Below are positions 7,839 through 16,700 of a stretch of DNA of 64,000 nucleotides, piece after piece (position 1 is the first letter of the stretch; each line of letters starts with the position of its first letter). The stretch is from assembly GCA_023435925.1 (NCBI GenBank), contig JAEZLF010000063.1, positions 4,328 to 68,327 on the forward strand, read 5' to 3'. The stretch is from Bacillota bacterium. Its GTDB lineage: Bacteria; Bacillota; Clostridia; Acetivibrionales; DTU013. Position numbers and translations under genes: made by a program. The notes beneath the pieces are model-generated. The model was not told the origin of the DNA. It was given only the letters and a program-made list of their open reading frames with translations, and made no database searches.

Positions 7839-8309
7839 ATGGCATATGAGATAGAAAGAAAATTTTTAGTTGTTAACCAGTCGTATCGTGAAAATGCAGA
7901 GGGAGTTCTCTATAAGCAAGCTTACCTTAACAGTAGCTCTGATCGTATAGTAAGGATAAGAATAATAGGGCAGAAAGGATATATCACTATAAAAGGTCCA
8001 TCGGAGGGTTGTAAGCGTTTAGAATTTGAATATGAGATACCTTATAGCGATGCGCAAATTATGTTTGAATGTCTATGTGAAAAACCTATACTTGAAAAGT
8101 ATAGATATAAAGTTAATATTAATGATTTAACCTGGGAAGTAGATGAGTTTATGGGAGAGAATAAGGGGTTAATAATTGCAGAATTGGAACTGCCAAATGA
8201 GAAACATAGTTTTACAATCCCAAACTGGTTAGGTCAAGAGGTAACAAATGATCCTAAATACTATAATTCGAACTTGATCAAAAATCCTTTTATTAAATGG
8301 GAAAAATGA
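7839..8309 (+). CDS. CYTH domain phosphatase (triphosphate tunnel enzyme)
   Basis: This is a 156-residue stand-alone CYTH protein. The N-terminal signature is EIERKFLV, whose ExExK acidic/basic set binds metal and triphosphate inside a beta-barrel. Basic strands follow (RIVRIRIIGQKGYITIKGP), then FEYEIP, EKYRYKV, WEVDEFMGENKGLIIAELEL. Bacterial enzymes of this size usually hydrolyse inorganic tripolyphosphate or thiamine triphosphate. The exact substrate cannot be told. The ribosome binding site AGAGG is 8 bases before the ATG. The gene stands alone in AT-rich DNA. A second, much more divergent CYTH domain occurs at the end of the giant protein at 57819. Confidence 0.88.
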   Translation: MAYEIERKFLVVNQSYRENAEGVLYKQAYLNSSSDRIVRIRIIGQKGYITIKGPSEGCKRLEFEYEIPYSDAQIMFECLCEKPILEKYRYKVNINDLTWEVDEFMGENKGLIIAELELPNEKHSFTIPNWLGQEVTNDPKYYNSNLIKNPFIKWEK

Positions 8310-8498
8310 ATTATAGTTCTTGATTACATAAAATCCGGTTTTCGTTTCTAATTCACTATTTTTATTAATGTACCCTGGGCTTTTCTAATTTCATATTTAC
8401 ATATATAATTATTTGCTAAAACTCGCACAAGAAGAGGTATGTTATAATGTAGAAAATTTATTACAATTCAGGTATTAGTTGGAAGGAGTGTATACATA

Positions 8499-8558
8499 AT
8501 GAGTGATCATAAGATATTAAACTTCTTGGTTACCAATAAGACGGCAGTCTTTTTATAG
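8499..8558 (+). other. Possible 19-codon ORF or gene relic
   Basis: A strong ribosome binding site (GGAAGGAG) precedes ATG 8499 by 10 bases, but the frame stops after MSDHKILNFLVTNKTAVFL. It could be the surviving start of a deleted gene or a leader peptide before the acetyltransferase at 8602. The rest of 8310-8601 shows no gene. Confidence 0.25.
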
Positions 8559-8601
8559 GTACACAATTACTATTTTAGTGACGAACGAGGTGTAATAAAT
8601 A

Positions 8602-9426
8602 ATGAATAAATTAATAATCAGGCGGGAAACACCCGCTGATTTCAAAGCGATAGAACATCTGACAATGAGGGCATTTTGGAATATTCATGGTCCGGGATGC
8701 AATGAACATCTTCTTGTCAGAAAGATTAGACAGTCGCAGGATTACTTACCAAATATCAGTCGAGTTGCTGAATTGAATGGAAAAGTAGCGGGGGCAATTT
8801 ATTATACAAAAGCTAAAGTTGTTGAAGATAAAACAGAGCATGACGTAGTTACATTTGGGCCATTAGCAATAGAACCAACTTTGCAGAATTCCGGTATCGG
8901 AAAAGATTTGCTTGAAGAGACCATTCATTTAGCCAAAGAGGCTGGTTATTCCGGAATTATTATTACTGGAGAGCCTACATACTATCCCAAAAGAGGCTTT
9001 ATGACTTGTGATAAGCTTGGGATTACTGATGCTGAAGGTAAAAATTATGATGCGTTGATGTGCTTGCCACTTAATAAGGAATTGTTCAATTCTGTTCATG
9101 GAAAATTTTTAGAAAGTTCTGTATTTGAAGAATGTGATAATGACGAGGAATTAGAGCAGCTTGAAGTAGAGTATCCTACATATCGCAAGGTAAAAATCAA
9201 AGACGGTTTTTTGATGCTTTTAGATAAGAGGTTAGGAGTCATTGAAGCAGTGGACGGAGATGTTTATTATGTGAAGTTTTGGGAATTAACAATTCCAGCA
9301 AAGTTAAGTAAAGACTATAATAATGATTCTGCTGAACCGAATGTGGGAGATGATGTTATCTTCATTTGGAATAATAGTGACAAATCAGAAATCATCTCTG
9401 TATGTAAGAACATGTTGGAAGAGTAA
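8602..9426 (+). CDS. GNAT family N-acetyltransferase with C-terminal extension
   Basis: This is a 274-residue protein. Residues 1-165 are a GNAT domain (start LIIRRETPADFKAIEHLT). The acetyl-CoA pyrophosphate loop is NSGIGKDLLEETIHLAKEAG, and the GYSGIIITGEP..YPKRGFM region is typical of predicted acetyltransferases of the YhbS type. Residues 170-274 are an additional acidic domain with no family I recognise. The ribosome binding site AGGTG lies 12 bases before the ATG, a little far. The acceptor substrate is unknown. The gene is a single transcription unit in the accessory segment after tRNA-Thr. Confidence 0.82.
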   Translation: MNKLIIRRETPADFKAIEHLTMRAFWNIHGPGCNEHLLVRKIRQSQDYLPNISRVAELNGKVAGAIYYTKAKVVEDKTEHDVVTFGPLAIEPTLQNSGIGKDLLEETIHLAKEAGYSGIIITGEPTYYPKRGFMTCDKLGITDAEGKNYDALMCLPLNKELFNSVHGKFLESSVFEECDNDEELEQLEVEYPTYRKVKIKDGFLMLLDKRLGVIEAVDGDVYYVKFWELTIPAKLSKDYNNDSAEPNVGDDVIFIWNNSDKSEIISVCKNMLEE

Positions 9427-9687
9427 CCCTCTGATATTGAATTATGGTGACATTACAGTGCGTTTCCAGAGAATCGCTTATATGAACAGACGACTCAATC
9501 CGGAAGGTAGTGTTTCTGTCCGCCAAAGAAATCACGAAAAAGTGGACGTAGCCGTCAAGAGACTGAGCTATGGCATATAGCCTCCTCGGCGTCGCCCGAT
9601 TTATGCTGCAATGTAATTATTAACAAACAATTGGAGGAGTGTACCATTTACACTAAACAGTGTTCAATCCTTCAAACATTGAGTAAG

Positions 9688-9855
9688 TTATTCTTTTGCC
9701 ATATCACAATTCAACTTCATCAGTTCAGCCAGCTGTTCTTCCAGTTCCTCCAGCTCTTGAATCAGATAAGGCTGTACTGAATGATATGGGAATCGCTTTT
9801 TTGTTTCGACTATTTTTTCTTCAAGTTCTTGTATCTTCTTTTCTATATCATTCAT
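9688..9855 (-). CDS. Small coiled-coil protein (55 aa)
   Basis: This is a 55-residue acidic protein (MNDIEKKIQELEEKIVETK...) with a heptad pattern broken by a central FPYHSVQPYLI segment and a second helix LEELEEQLAELMK. Similar short proteins with a conserved HSV.P motif are frequent in clostridia. Their role is unknown to me. The ATG at 9855 has GGGGGATAG directly upstream on the minus strand, which decides the start over the in-frame ATG 14 codons earlier. It lies at the end of a degraded minus-strand gene set. Confidence 0.6.
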   Translation of the reverse strand: MNDIEKKIQELEEKIVETKKRFPYHSVQPYLIQELEELEEQLAELMKLNCDMAKE

Positions 9856-9859
9856 TTTA

Positions 9860-10157
9860 CTATCCCCCAATCCTGCTGCGGTTTGCATATACTGCAAGGG
9901 TATATTTGCTATCTTCTATTTCCGACAGCTTAACCGGTATTTTGCTTTTTGATAGATACCGGAACCCATCCTTGTGGTATTTTTCACCTGTGTCAGTTAT
10001 GTATACTATTATATCATTAGTGTTGTCTTCTGTTGTAGACGAAGTCATATTTTCAACAACTTCTGCAGCTTTTACAATAGTATTAGTGAATGCTTGTATC
10101 CTTTTTGGATGCCGACAAAGTAGCTGTGTTAAATTACAGATGAGATTTATACCGGCC
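9860..10157 (-). pseudogene. Relic ending in a YITDTGEKYH motif
   Basis: On the minus strand an open frame without a proper start reads GINLICNLTQLLCRHPKRI and continues to VYITDTGEKYHKDGFRYLSK, then SKIPVKLSE. The latter resembles the short tail TGKKYH..GCRYL..S..PI..SEA found at the end of several clostridial and Bacillus proteins (MBL-fold ComEC-like and others). The frame then runs out in YTLAVYANRSRIGG, where a Cys-x-x-Cys ending would be expected. I read it as a truncated, decayed gene. Confidence 0.4.
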
Positions 10158-10472
10158 CTTGATTGTTATAGATAGCAGGAATACGTACTTTTACACTGGT
10201 ACCTTCTCCATACCTGCTTGAAAACTCAAGTCCAAATTCCTCTCCATAGTGAAGACGGATTCTTCTGTTGATGTTTCTCAATCCGTACCCATTCTCATTA
10301 CCGGCTCCAACTTCACTTCTTTGCAGCTTATCAAGCTTATCATTTTTGCCGCCAGTAAGGATATGCCTTCATTAAAGGAGTAGGAAATGGCATAGGCAGC
10401 AAAAATTGCAATTGTGCCGACCAATATCAAGAGAATGTTTGGACTATATATAAATCTGAACAGTTCTAGCAA
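10151..10472 (-). pseudogene. Internally deleted sensor histidine kinase (LytS/YesM type)
   Basis: The minus strand encodes, in two frames, the ends of one kinase. The upstream part (10472 to about 10360) is a membrane-anchor-like segment, MLELFRFIYSPNILLILVGT. The downstream part, read in another frame, is the C-terminal half of a HATPase domain: GNENGYGLRNINRRIRLHYG, then EEFGLEFSSRYGEGTSVKVRIP. The dimerisation/phosphoacceptor region and N box are missing and the frames do not join, so the gene is dead. An AraC regulator gene lies upstream on the same strand. Confidence 0.6.
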
Positions 10473-10634
10473 TAGCTTTTATGAATCCTTATCAAATAAA
10501 GCCGATTGATGTACGGCATCCGAGGTCGTAGAGGATTTTACAGCGATACTAGCAAATCCTCGACATGTGGAACAAGGTGTTTCAGGTTCAGCTCCTTGAA
10601 AAGCGCATTAAGTTGTGCTGCCTGTGTATCCAAA

Positions 10635-11510
10635 TCATTTATGACTGTATATCTGGCGATAGCTTTGAGGTGATATGCCTACTATTTTTTTAAAGGATGT
10701 TGAAAAATAATATGGATTACTGAATCCCAGTGAAGAGCAGATCGTGTTAATCTTTGCCGAAGAGGTTTCTAAAAGCTCACAGGCTTTCTGAATCTTTAAT
10801 CGATTAAAGTAATCAATAGGGGTATAACCGGTTTTATTTTTAAACAGCCGAACAAAATGGTACTTGGATATATTTACGTAAATGGACAACTGATCGAGGG
10901 ATAAGTCAACATTTATATTGTCCAACATATAGGTAATCACCTTTTCCATGCTCATATCTTCTGCTTTACTTAGCAATTTGTTCATGGATAGGCTGTTAAT
11001 ATAGCTCAAAATATTGTTGAGATAAGAAGTGGCGAAAATCAAGTTGCTCTGCGTATAACCTGTCTTTAGAATATTAAAGATATCTTGCAGCCAGGATAAA
11101 ATTTTTGTATTCTCTCCTATATGAAGAATAGGTGAGTCAATAGTGAGTCCCAATATTGCCATGTAAGAATTTGCATTTTTGCCTCTAAAATGAATCCAGT
11201 ATTTAGTCCAGGGAGATTTGTCATCTGCTCCATAGGAGTGCAAAATATTTGGAGGGCATACAAAGATATCTCCTTTTTTTATAGTCCAACGCTTTCCACC
11301 TAGATGAAGCCAACCCATACCATCAACGCAATAAATTAAAACATAGTCCTCAAGAACTCTATTGTTCACAATATGACCGAATGCCTTCACATAACAGCCT
11401 GCCCAGGAAAGCAAAAGATTAGACAAAATATCATTTTGAGACTCTCTTCCTATAATATCAGGCGGGGTGTAAAAAGACATCTTTTCGTAAAAATTATTAT
11501 TTACAGTCAT
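10635..11510 (-). CDS. AraC family transcriptional regulator (beta-galactosidase operon)
   Basis: This is a 291-residue regulator. The N-terminal cupin-type sugar-sensing domain (about residues 35-160) contains the HxH-like turn in FVCPPNILHSYGADDKSPW. The C-terminal tandem helix-turn-helix (about 190-288) shows LSLDQLSIYVNISKYHFVRL and the AraC end GFSNPYYFSTSFKKIVGISP. It is transcribed away from the beta-galactosidase gene across a 212-bp shared intergenic region, the usual layout for a sugar-responsive activator of its neighbour. The inducer cannot be told. About 120 bases after its stop, the sequence keeps a short frame (QAAQLNALFKELNLKHLVPH) that looks like another gene's leftover. Confidence 0.9.
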   Translation of the reverse strand: MTVNNNFYEKMSFYTPPDIIGRESQNDILSNLLLSWAGCYVKAFGHIVNNRVLEDYVLIYCVDGMGWLHLGGKRWTIKKGDIFVCPPNILHSYGADDKSPWTKYWIHFRGKNANSYMAILGLTIDSPILHIGENTKILSWLQDIFNILKTGYTQSNLIFATSYLNNILSYINSLSMNKLLSKAEDMSMEKVITYMLDNINVDLSLDQLSIYVNISKYHFVRLFKNKTGYTPIDYFNRLKIQKACELLETSSAKINTICSSLGFSNPYYFSTSFKKIVGISPQSYRQIYSHK

Positions 11511-11722
11511 TGCGGCTACCTCCGTTAAACGGCAAATGCAACTCTCATAATAGCAATATATTATATTAGTCTGAGCAATATTGCAAATTCCATTTTGCGT
11601 GTAACAGTTTTATAATAAGCGTAGATATCAGAATATAATGCAAGAAATAGCAAAAGGATCAAGAATCTTTACACGTATATAGAACGAACCATGTTCGCAA
11701 TTATTATTAAGGAGATGCTTCT
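11511..11722. promoter_or_regulatory. Divergent AraC / lacZ control region
   Basis: A 212-bp AT-rich region lies between the divergent start codons. It should hold both promoters and the AraC-type binding sites. I see AT-rich hexamers (TATAAT at about 11610 and 11635) but no -35/-10 pair good enough to call. The lacZ-side ribosome binding site AAGGAG is at 11709-11714. Confidence 0.45.
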
Positions 11723-14700
11723 ATGAATCAATTTCAAAAATTTCATACAAAGAATGACTGGGAGAACATAGACGTTACATCTATTAACAGAGAGCAGTCC
11801 CATTCACAATGGGGGGCTTATGAAAACGCAGAGCAAGCTGCATCATGTAATCAGACTATTTCAAAATGGACGAAATGCCTGGATGGATCCTGGAAATTTG
11901 CATATTACTCGAAGCCTACTATGGTAGACCCATTCTGGAAGTCCGAATACGATCACTCTGACTGGAATGAGATTATGGTACCGGGAAACTGGGAAATTCA
12001 AGGGTATGGAGAACCGATATATACCAATACAATGTACCCATGGAATCATTACAGCAAGGATAAACATATTATCTATCCCAAAAACACAGAAGGGGTTCGC
12101 GGTTTACCCAATCCTCCATATATTCCGGAGGAGAATCCCACAGGATGTTACTTTAGAAAATTCAATGTCTCAAGTGACTGGTTGGATAGGGAGATTTTTA
12201 TTTACTTCAAAGGTGTTGAAACAGTATTCTATCTCTGGATTAATGGGAAAGAAGTTGGATACTCACAGGATAGTAAGCTGCCCAGTGAATTTAACATTAC
12301 TCCTTTTGTAAGTGAAGGTGAGAACACTATTGCAGTTCAGGTCATGAGGTTTGCTGACAGCACATATCTTGAAGATCAGGATTACTGGTACCTTTCGGGC
12401 ATTTTTCGTTCTGTATATCTTTATGCAAAGCCCAAGGCAAGAATTGTTGATTGGAAAATAGATGCTATCCCGGATCTGCATTATGGCTTTGGTATGGTAA
12501 AGGCTGATGTGGTTATAAATCGGTTTAATGGTTTTGCGAATTATAAGGTTAAATTGGATATTTTAGATATGGAGGATCAGTTATTGGCCAGCGTAACCTC
12601 TGATATAAACCCGCAAGCAGAATACAGAGCATACGAAAAACCTACTGCCAATACAGCAAGAATTCAGATTAAAGTAGAGGATATCAGACAGTGGACGCCT
12701 GAAACGCCTGCTTTATACAAAGCGATTATAACATTGATCTCACCTGAGGGTGAAAATGTAGATTTTGAAAGCTGCAGAATAGGGTTTAAAAAAATAGAAA
12801 TTGTGAACGGAGTTATTTTATTAAATGGAAAGAGGCTTATTGTCAGAGGGGTCAACCGGCATGAGCATGAAGCGTATGGAGGACGTACCGTGACAGTGAA
12901 GCACATGATAGATGAAATTAAGCTTATGAAAAGGCTGGGCATTAATTCTGTGAGAACCTGTCATTACCCTGATGATCCCATTTGGTATGATTTATGTGAC
13001 GAGTGGGGGTTACTACTTATTTGCGAATGTAATCTGGAAACCCATGGAGTGGAAGGGGCGCTAACTCACAACCCTGCTTGGGGAACGAATTTTTTAGAAC
13101 GGGCAATTCGAATGGTGCTAACACATAAAAATCATCCGTCCATCTATTCCTGGTCTTTGGGAAATGAAAGTGGAGTTGGGGCAAATCATGCAGGCATGGC
13201 AGGCTGGATAAAGGAATATGATCCTACGCGTCTTTGCCAATATGAAGCAGGAAGACCTGGAAAAAACATTTCGGATGTACGGGGTAATATGTATGCCCCT
13301 CAAAAGTATATCATGCATATGCTGACTGACACAAAAGATACTCGTCCGATCGTTCTGGTTGAATACCTGTACCAAATCCGCAATGCAGGCGGTGGCATGT
13401 ATAAATTCTATGAATTAATTGAGAATTATGAACGGTTCCAGGGCGGCTATATCTGGGATTGGCAGGATAAGTGTCTGGTTGCCAGGACTGCTGAAGGGAA
13501 AGAGTATTTTGCTTATGGCGGAGATTTTGACGATAACGAGAAGGACTGGGAATGTCCATACTTTATGACCAATAATGGTATTGTTCTGCCGGATCTCACC
13601 ATAAAACCGGTGGCATTGGAAGTTAAGCACATTTACTGTCCCATTATTTTTGAGGAAATAAATCCTGAAAATCCTTGGACTTTAGATGAGAATAATGGGA
13701 AATATCGTATAAAGAATCGTAATTTGGTTTTAGACACAAAAAACTATGAGGTATCCTATGCCATTAGAGAAAATGGTTATATTGTTAAAACCGGTTTACT
13801 TGAGCTTCCTTATCTAAAAGCGGGAGATGATACTACGATTTTATTCTCTGCAGATTTGGAAAAGAAGGTGAATGCGGAATATCATGTAGAATTCTCCGTT
13901 AAATATGCTATAGATACTTGTTTTGCACAGGCTGGTTATGAATTGGCTTGTTATCAGTTCAGACTGGACGGCGGAGAGAATCAGTATAACCTTAATGCTG
14001 CTGATGATTTACAAGATATTGTCGATATAAAAGAACAGGAAAAATTACTTAAGGTAGAAGGAACTGATTTTGAGGTCACTTTTGATAAAACGACAGGTGC
14101 CATCAATTCCTATTTGAGAAAGGGCGTGGAATACATTGTAAATGGGCCTGTCGAGTGTTTTACCAGACCATGGTCGGGAATAGACGCAGAAGATGGCTGG
14201 GGATTGTATTCTGTTTGGGAAGTATTTGATGATAAAAATACAATACCGGCATTAAAAAAATTCAAGGCTGAGGCTTTAGGAAATACAAAGGCTGTGATAG
14301 AAACTATAAGAGAGGTTAAGTTTACGTGCAACTCTTATGGAATATTGATATTCACAGCTTATACCATCAGCGGAGACGGAAAAATCAAAGTTCAGACAAC
14401 ATTCAATATAGCTTCCTCTCTGCAACATCTTCCAAGAGTGGGTGTGGAAATGGTTCTGCCTGAAGGCTTTGAGACACTGGAGTATTATGGGCGCGGTCCG
14501 GTGGAAAATTATAGAGACAGAAAACATTCAGCAAAGCTGGGAGTGTTTAAAAACAATATTGAAAATGAACATTTTGCTTTTATACCTCCTTCGGAAAACG
14601 GCGGACATGAGGAAACACGCTGGTTAACATTAACAAATGGCGAAGGCAGAGCAATAAAAATAGCTTCGCTCGTTCCATTCCATTTTGATGTACACCACAA

Positions 14701-14887
14701 TACCATTGAGGATTACAAAAATGCGAAACACGATCATGAACTAATACGAAGGAAAGAATGTTATTTGCATATTGATGCTGCTCACAGCGGTATTGGCAGT
14801 GATATGGGCTGGAGCACCTTCCTGCCGGATAGCGAAAGGGTGAAAGCACAAAACTATATTATGGAATTTACGATTTGTGCAGAATAA
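11723..14887 (+). CDS. lacZ: Beta-galactosidase, glycoside hydrolase family 2
   Basis: This is a 1054-residue LacZ-type enzyme that hydrolyses beta-galactosides in the cytosol. It has no signal peptide. The order is sugar-binding jelly roll (to about 240), Ig-like domain, TIM barrel (about 360-640), then a second Ig-like and large C-terminal beta-sandwich domain. Active-site blocks seen are RGVNRHEHEAYGGR, the HYPDDPIWYDLCDEWGL segment and WSLGNESGVG with acid/base Glu482. The nucleophile Glu547 sits in VLVEYLYQIRNAGGG. The usual block around the nucleophile is EYxHAMGNS, so this enzyme is divergent just there. In addition CECNLETHG replaces DEANIETHG. A related specificity is therefore possible. 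The start has AAGGAGATG upstream. Confidence 0.88.
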   Translation: MNQFQKFHTKNDWENIDVTSINREQSHSQWGAYENAEQAASCNQTISKWTKCLDGSWKFAYYSKPTMVDPFWKSEYDHSDWNEIMVPGNWEIQGYGEPIYTNTMYPWNHYSKDKHIIYPKNTEGVRGLPNPPYIPEENPTGCYFRKFNVSSDWLDREIFIYFKGVETVFYLWINGKEVGYSQDSKLPSEFNITPFVSEGENTIAVQVMRFADSTYLEDQDYWYLSGIFRSVYLYAKPKARIVDWKIDAIPDLHYGFGMVKADVVINRFNGFANYKVKLDILDMEDQLLASVTSDINPQAEYRAYEKPTANTARIQIKVEDIRQWTPETPALYKAIITLISPEGENVDFESCRIGFKKIEIVNGVILLNGKRLIVRGVNRHEHEAYGGRTVTVKHMIDEIKLMKRLGINSVRTCHYPDDPIWYDLCDEWGLLLICECNLETHGVEGALTHNPAWGTNFLERAIRMVLTHKNHPSIYSWSLGNESGVGANHAGMAGWIKEYDPTRLCQYEAGRPGKNISDVRGNMYAPQKYIMHMLTDTKDTRPIVLVEYLYQIRNAGGGMYKFYELIENYERFQGGYIWDWQDKCLVARTAEGKEYFAYGGDFDDNEKDWECPYFMTNNGIVLPDLTIKPVALEVKHIYCPIIFEEINPENPWTLDENNGKYRIKNRNLVLDTKNYEVSYAIRENGYIVKTGLLELPYLKAGDDTTILFSADLEKKVNAEYHVEFSVKYAIDTCFAQAGYELACYQFRLDGGENQYNLNAADDLQDIVDIKEQEKLLKVEGTDFEVTFDKTTGAINSYLRKGVEYIVNGPVECFTRPWSGIDAEDGWGLYSVWEVFDDKNTIPALKKFKAEALGNTKAVIETIREVKFTCNSYGILIFTAYTISGDGKIKVQTTFNIASSLQHLPRVGVEMVLPEGFETLEYYGRGPVENYRDRKHSAKLGVFKNNIENEHFAFIPPSENGGHEETRWLTLTNGEGRAIKIASLVPFHFDVHHNTIEDYKNAKHDHELIRRKECYLHIDAAHSGIGSDMGWSTFLPDSERVKAQNYIMEFTICAE

Positions 14888-14954
14888 AATAGACTTATTT
14901 CTACTAAAATACAGTTTGACATAAAAGCAGCACAGAGCATTTTTAGCTGTGTTG

Positions 14955-15005
14955 AGGCCGGATATCTCGTGTTCTTACAAAACATCGGAACTCCGGCCTT
15001 TTATA
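14955..15005 (+). terminator. Probable terminator after lacZ
   Basis: AGGCCGGA and TCCGGCCT pair across a 29-base loop and are followed by TTTATAT. The loop is long, but the GC-rich stem and T-run fit a terminator. Confidence 0.5.
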
Positions 15006-15014
15006 TATGCATAT

Positions 15015-15042
15015 TTGCAACAAATTTATACTATGATACAAT
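15015..15042 (+). promoter_or_regulatory. Possible promoter of the redox operon
   Basis: TTGCAA and TACAAT are separated by 16 bases and lie about 100 bases before the FAD oxidoreductase start. The match is moderate. Confidence 0.35.
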
Positions 15043-15140
15043 AAAAAAATGGAAATCATGACAGCTTGCCAATCATAACAACTTGCCTCTTCTTAACAGT
15101 CATAACAACTTACCATTTTATTAAAGGGAGGGTTGACTCT

Positions 15141-16700
15141 ATGACATCTAACAACTTTAATTCAGAATTCGACGCCGTAGTTATCGGAGCCGGAAACGGT
15201 GGATTGACAGCGGCAGCCACACTTGCAGGGAAAGGGTTAAAAACACTGTTGCTTGAGAGGCACAATCTGCCGGGCGGATTTGCAACAAGCTTCGTAAGGG
15301 GCAGATTCGAATTCGAGCCTTCGCTTCATGAAATTTCGGATTTTGGGCCAATGGAAGACAAGGGCAATGTCCGCAAGCTTCTGGAAGACAAGATTGGCCT
15401 AAACCTCGATTGGATCAGAGTTCCGGAGGCCTATCGTCTTATCATTCCCGATGAAAAGGGTGGAAGGCTAGATGCAGTGATGCCTTTCGGTGTTGATGAG
15501 TTTATCTCAAAGATGGAGAGTTATGTTCCGGGATCGACACCTTCCGTTACACGATTTATTGAACTATGCGGCGAGGTGGTTGACGCTCTGGCCTACATTG
15601 CCGGATCAAAGGGTAATGCTGATAAGAATGTGCTTCTAGACAAGTATTCCAACTTCTTAAAAACGGCTCCGTATTCCGTTCAGGATGTGCTTCATTCACT
15701 GAAAATGCCTTATAGGGCGCAAAAAATAATTACTGCTTATTGGTGCTATATCGGCCTTGGTGTGAAGGATATGAGCTTTACAATCTTTGGAGCGATGTTT
15801 CATAGATACCTGACAAAGGCGGCTTATATTCCAAGGTATCGTTCACACGGCTATACCGCAGCACTCGATATTAAAATCCGTGAGCTTGGAGGAGAGATAC
15901 AGTACAACACAGCCGTTGAAAAAATACTTGTTGAAGACGGAAAGGTAATTGGTGTTGAAACAGATAAGGGTGGCAGGATAAAAACCGGCATTGTTGTATC
16001 AAACGCTAACCCGCATCTGGTATACAACCAATTGATTTATCCAAAGGAAGAAGTGCCCGCCATTGCATATAAAACATGCAACGCACGAAAAGTAGGATTT
16101 TCTGCATTTGTTGTTTACCTTGGCCTTGATAAAAGTCCTCAGGAGCTTGGCATTAATGAATACAGTTATTTTGTTTATAGTACACCTGATACAAATAGTA
16201 TTTATAAAGCCTTTCATACACTCAACAGGCCTGTCGGGCAGGCAGTCGTATGTCTGAACAATGCTATCCCTGATTGCTCGCCGGATGGCACCACTATTTT
16301 GTCGATGACTACACTGTTTAGCGGCGACTGTTGGGCAGGGGTTGAACCGAAGGATTATCATAAAGTAAAAGACCGAATTACGGAAGAAGTTATCGATGAG
16401 TTTGAAAAGGCATTGGGAGTGAGGATCAGGGACAGTATTGAAGAAATTGAAGCAGCCACGCCGGTGACCTTTGCAAATTACACAGGAGCTTTCAATGGAA
16501 GCATTTACGGTTATGAACCAATACCCTGGGATTCAATCCTGCCAAGGCTAATGTGCTTAAATGATGAAAAATACATAAAGGGCCTGGAATTCGCAGGTGG
16601 CTTTGGCGTGAGGTGTCACGGCTACTCAAGCTCATTGCAGTCAGGAGAACTGGCTGGTCTGCTTTCCTACAAATATTTTGGGGAGGTAAAGGGAATATGA
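15141..16700 (+). CDS. CrtI-like FAD-dependent oxidoreductase
   Basis: This is a 519-residue flavoprotein of the phytoene desaturase / amine oxidase superfamily. The N-terminal dinucleotide fold is DAVVIGAGNGGLTAAATLAG, followed by the motif LLLERHNLPGGFATSF, and the C-terminal FAD block is about GLEFAGGFGVRCHGYSSSLQ. Members dehydrogenate or isomerise carotenoids, retinoids or other lipophilic substrates, and many clostridial copies have no known substrate. I chose ATG 15141 because AAAGGGAGGG precedes it. An earlier in-frame ATG at 15066 has no ribosome binding site. The stop overlaps the start of the next gene (ATGA at 16697-16700), so the flavoprotein and the ferredoxin reductase are translationally coupled and probably form an electron-transfer pair. 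Confidence 0.85.
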   Translation: MTSNNFNSEFDAVVIGAGNGGLTAAATLAGKGLKTLLLERHNLPGGFATSFVRGRFEFEPSLHEISDFGPMEDKGNVRKLLEDKIGLNLDWIRVPEAYRLIIPDEKGGRLDAVMPFGVDEFISKMESYVPGSTPSVTRFIELCGEVVDALAYIAGSKGNADKNVLLDKYSNFLKTAPYSVQDVLHSLKMPYRAQKIITAYWCYIGLGVKDMSFTIFGAMFHRYLTKAAYIPRYRSHGYTAALDIKIRELGGEIQYNTAVEKILVEDGKVIGVETDKGGRIKTGIVVSNANPHLVYNQLIYPKEEVPAIAYKTCNARKVGFSAFVVYLGLDKSPQELGINEYSYFVYSTPDTNSIYKAFHTLNRPVGQAVVCLNNAIPDCSPDGTTILSMTTLFSGDCWAGVEPKDYHKVKDRITEEVIDEFEKALGVRIRDSIEEIEAATPVTFANYTGAFNGSIYGYEPIPWDSILPRLMCLNDEKYIKGLEFAGGFGVRCHGYSSSLQSGELAGLLSYKYFGEVKGI

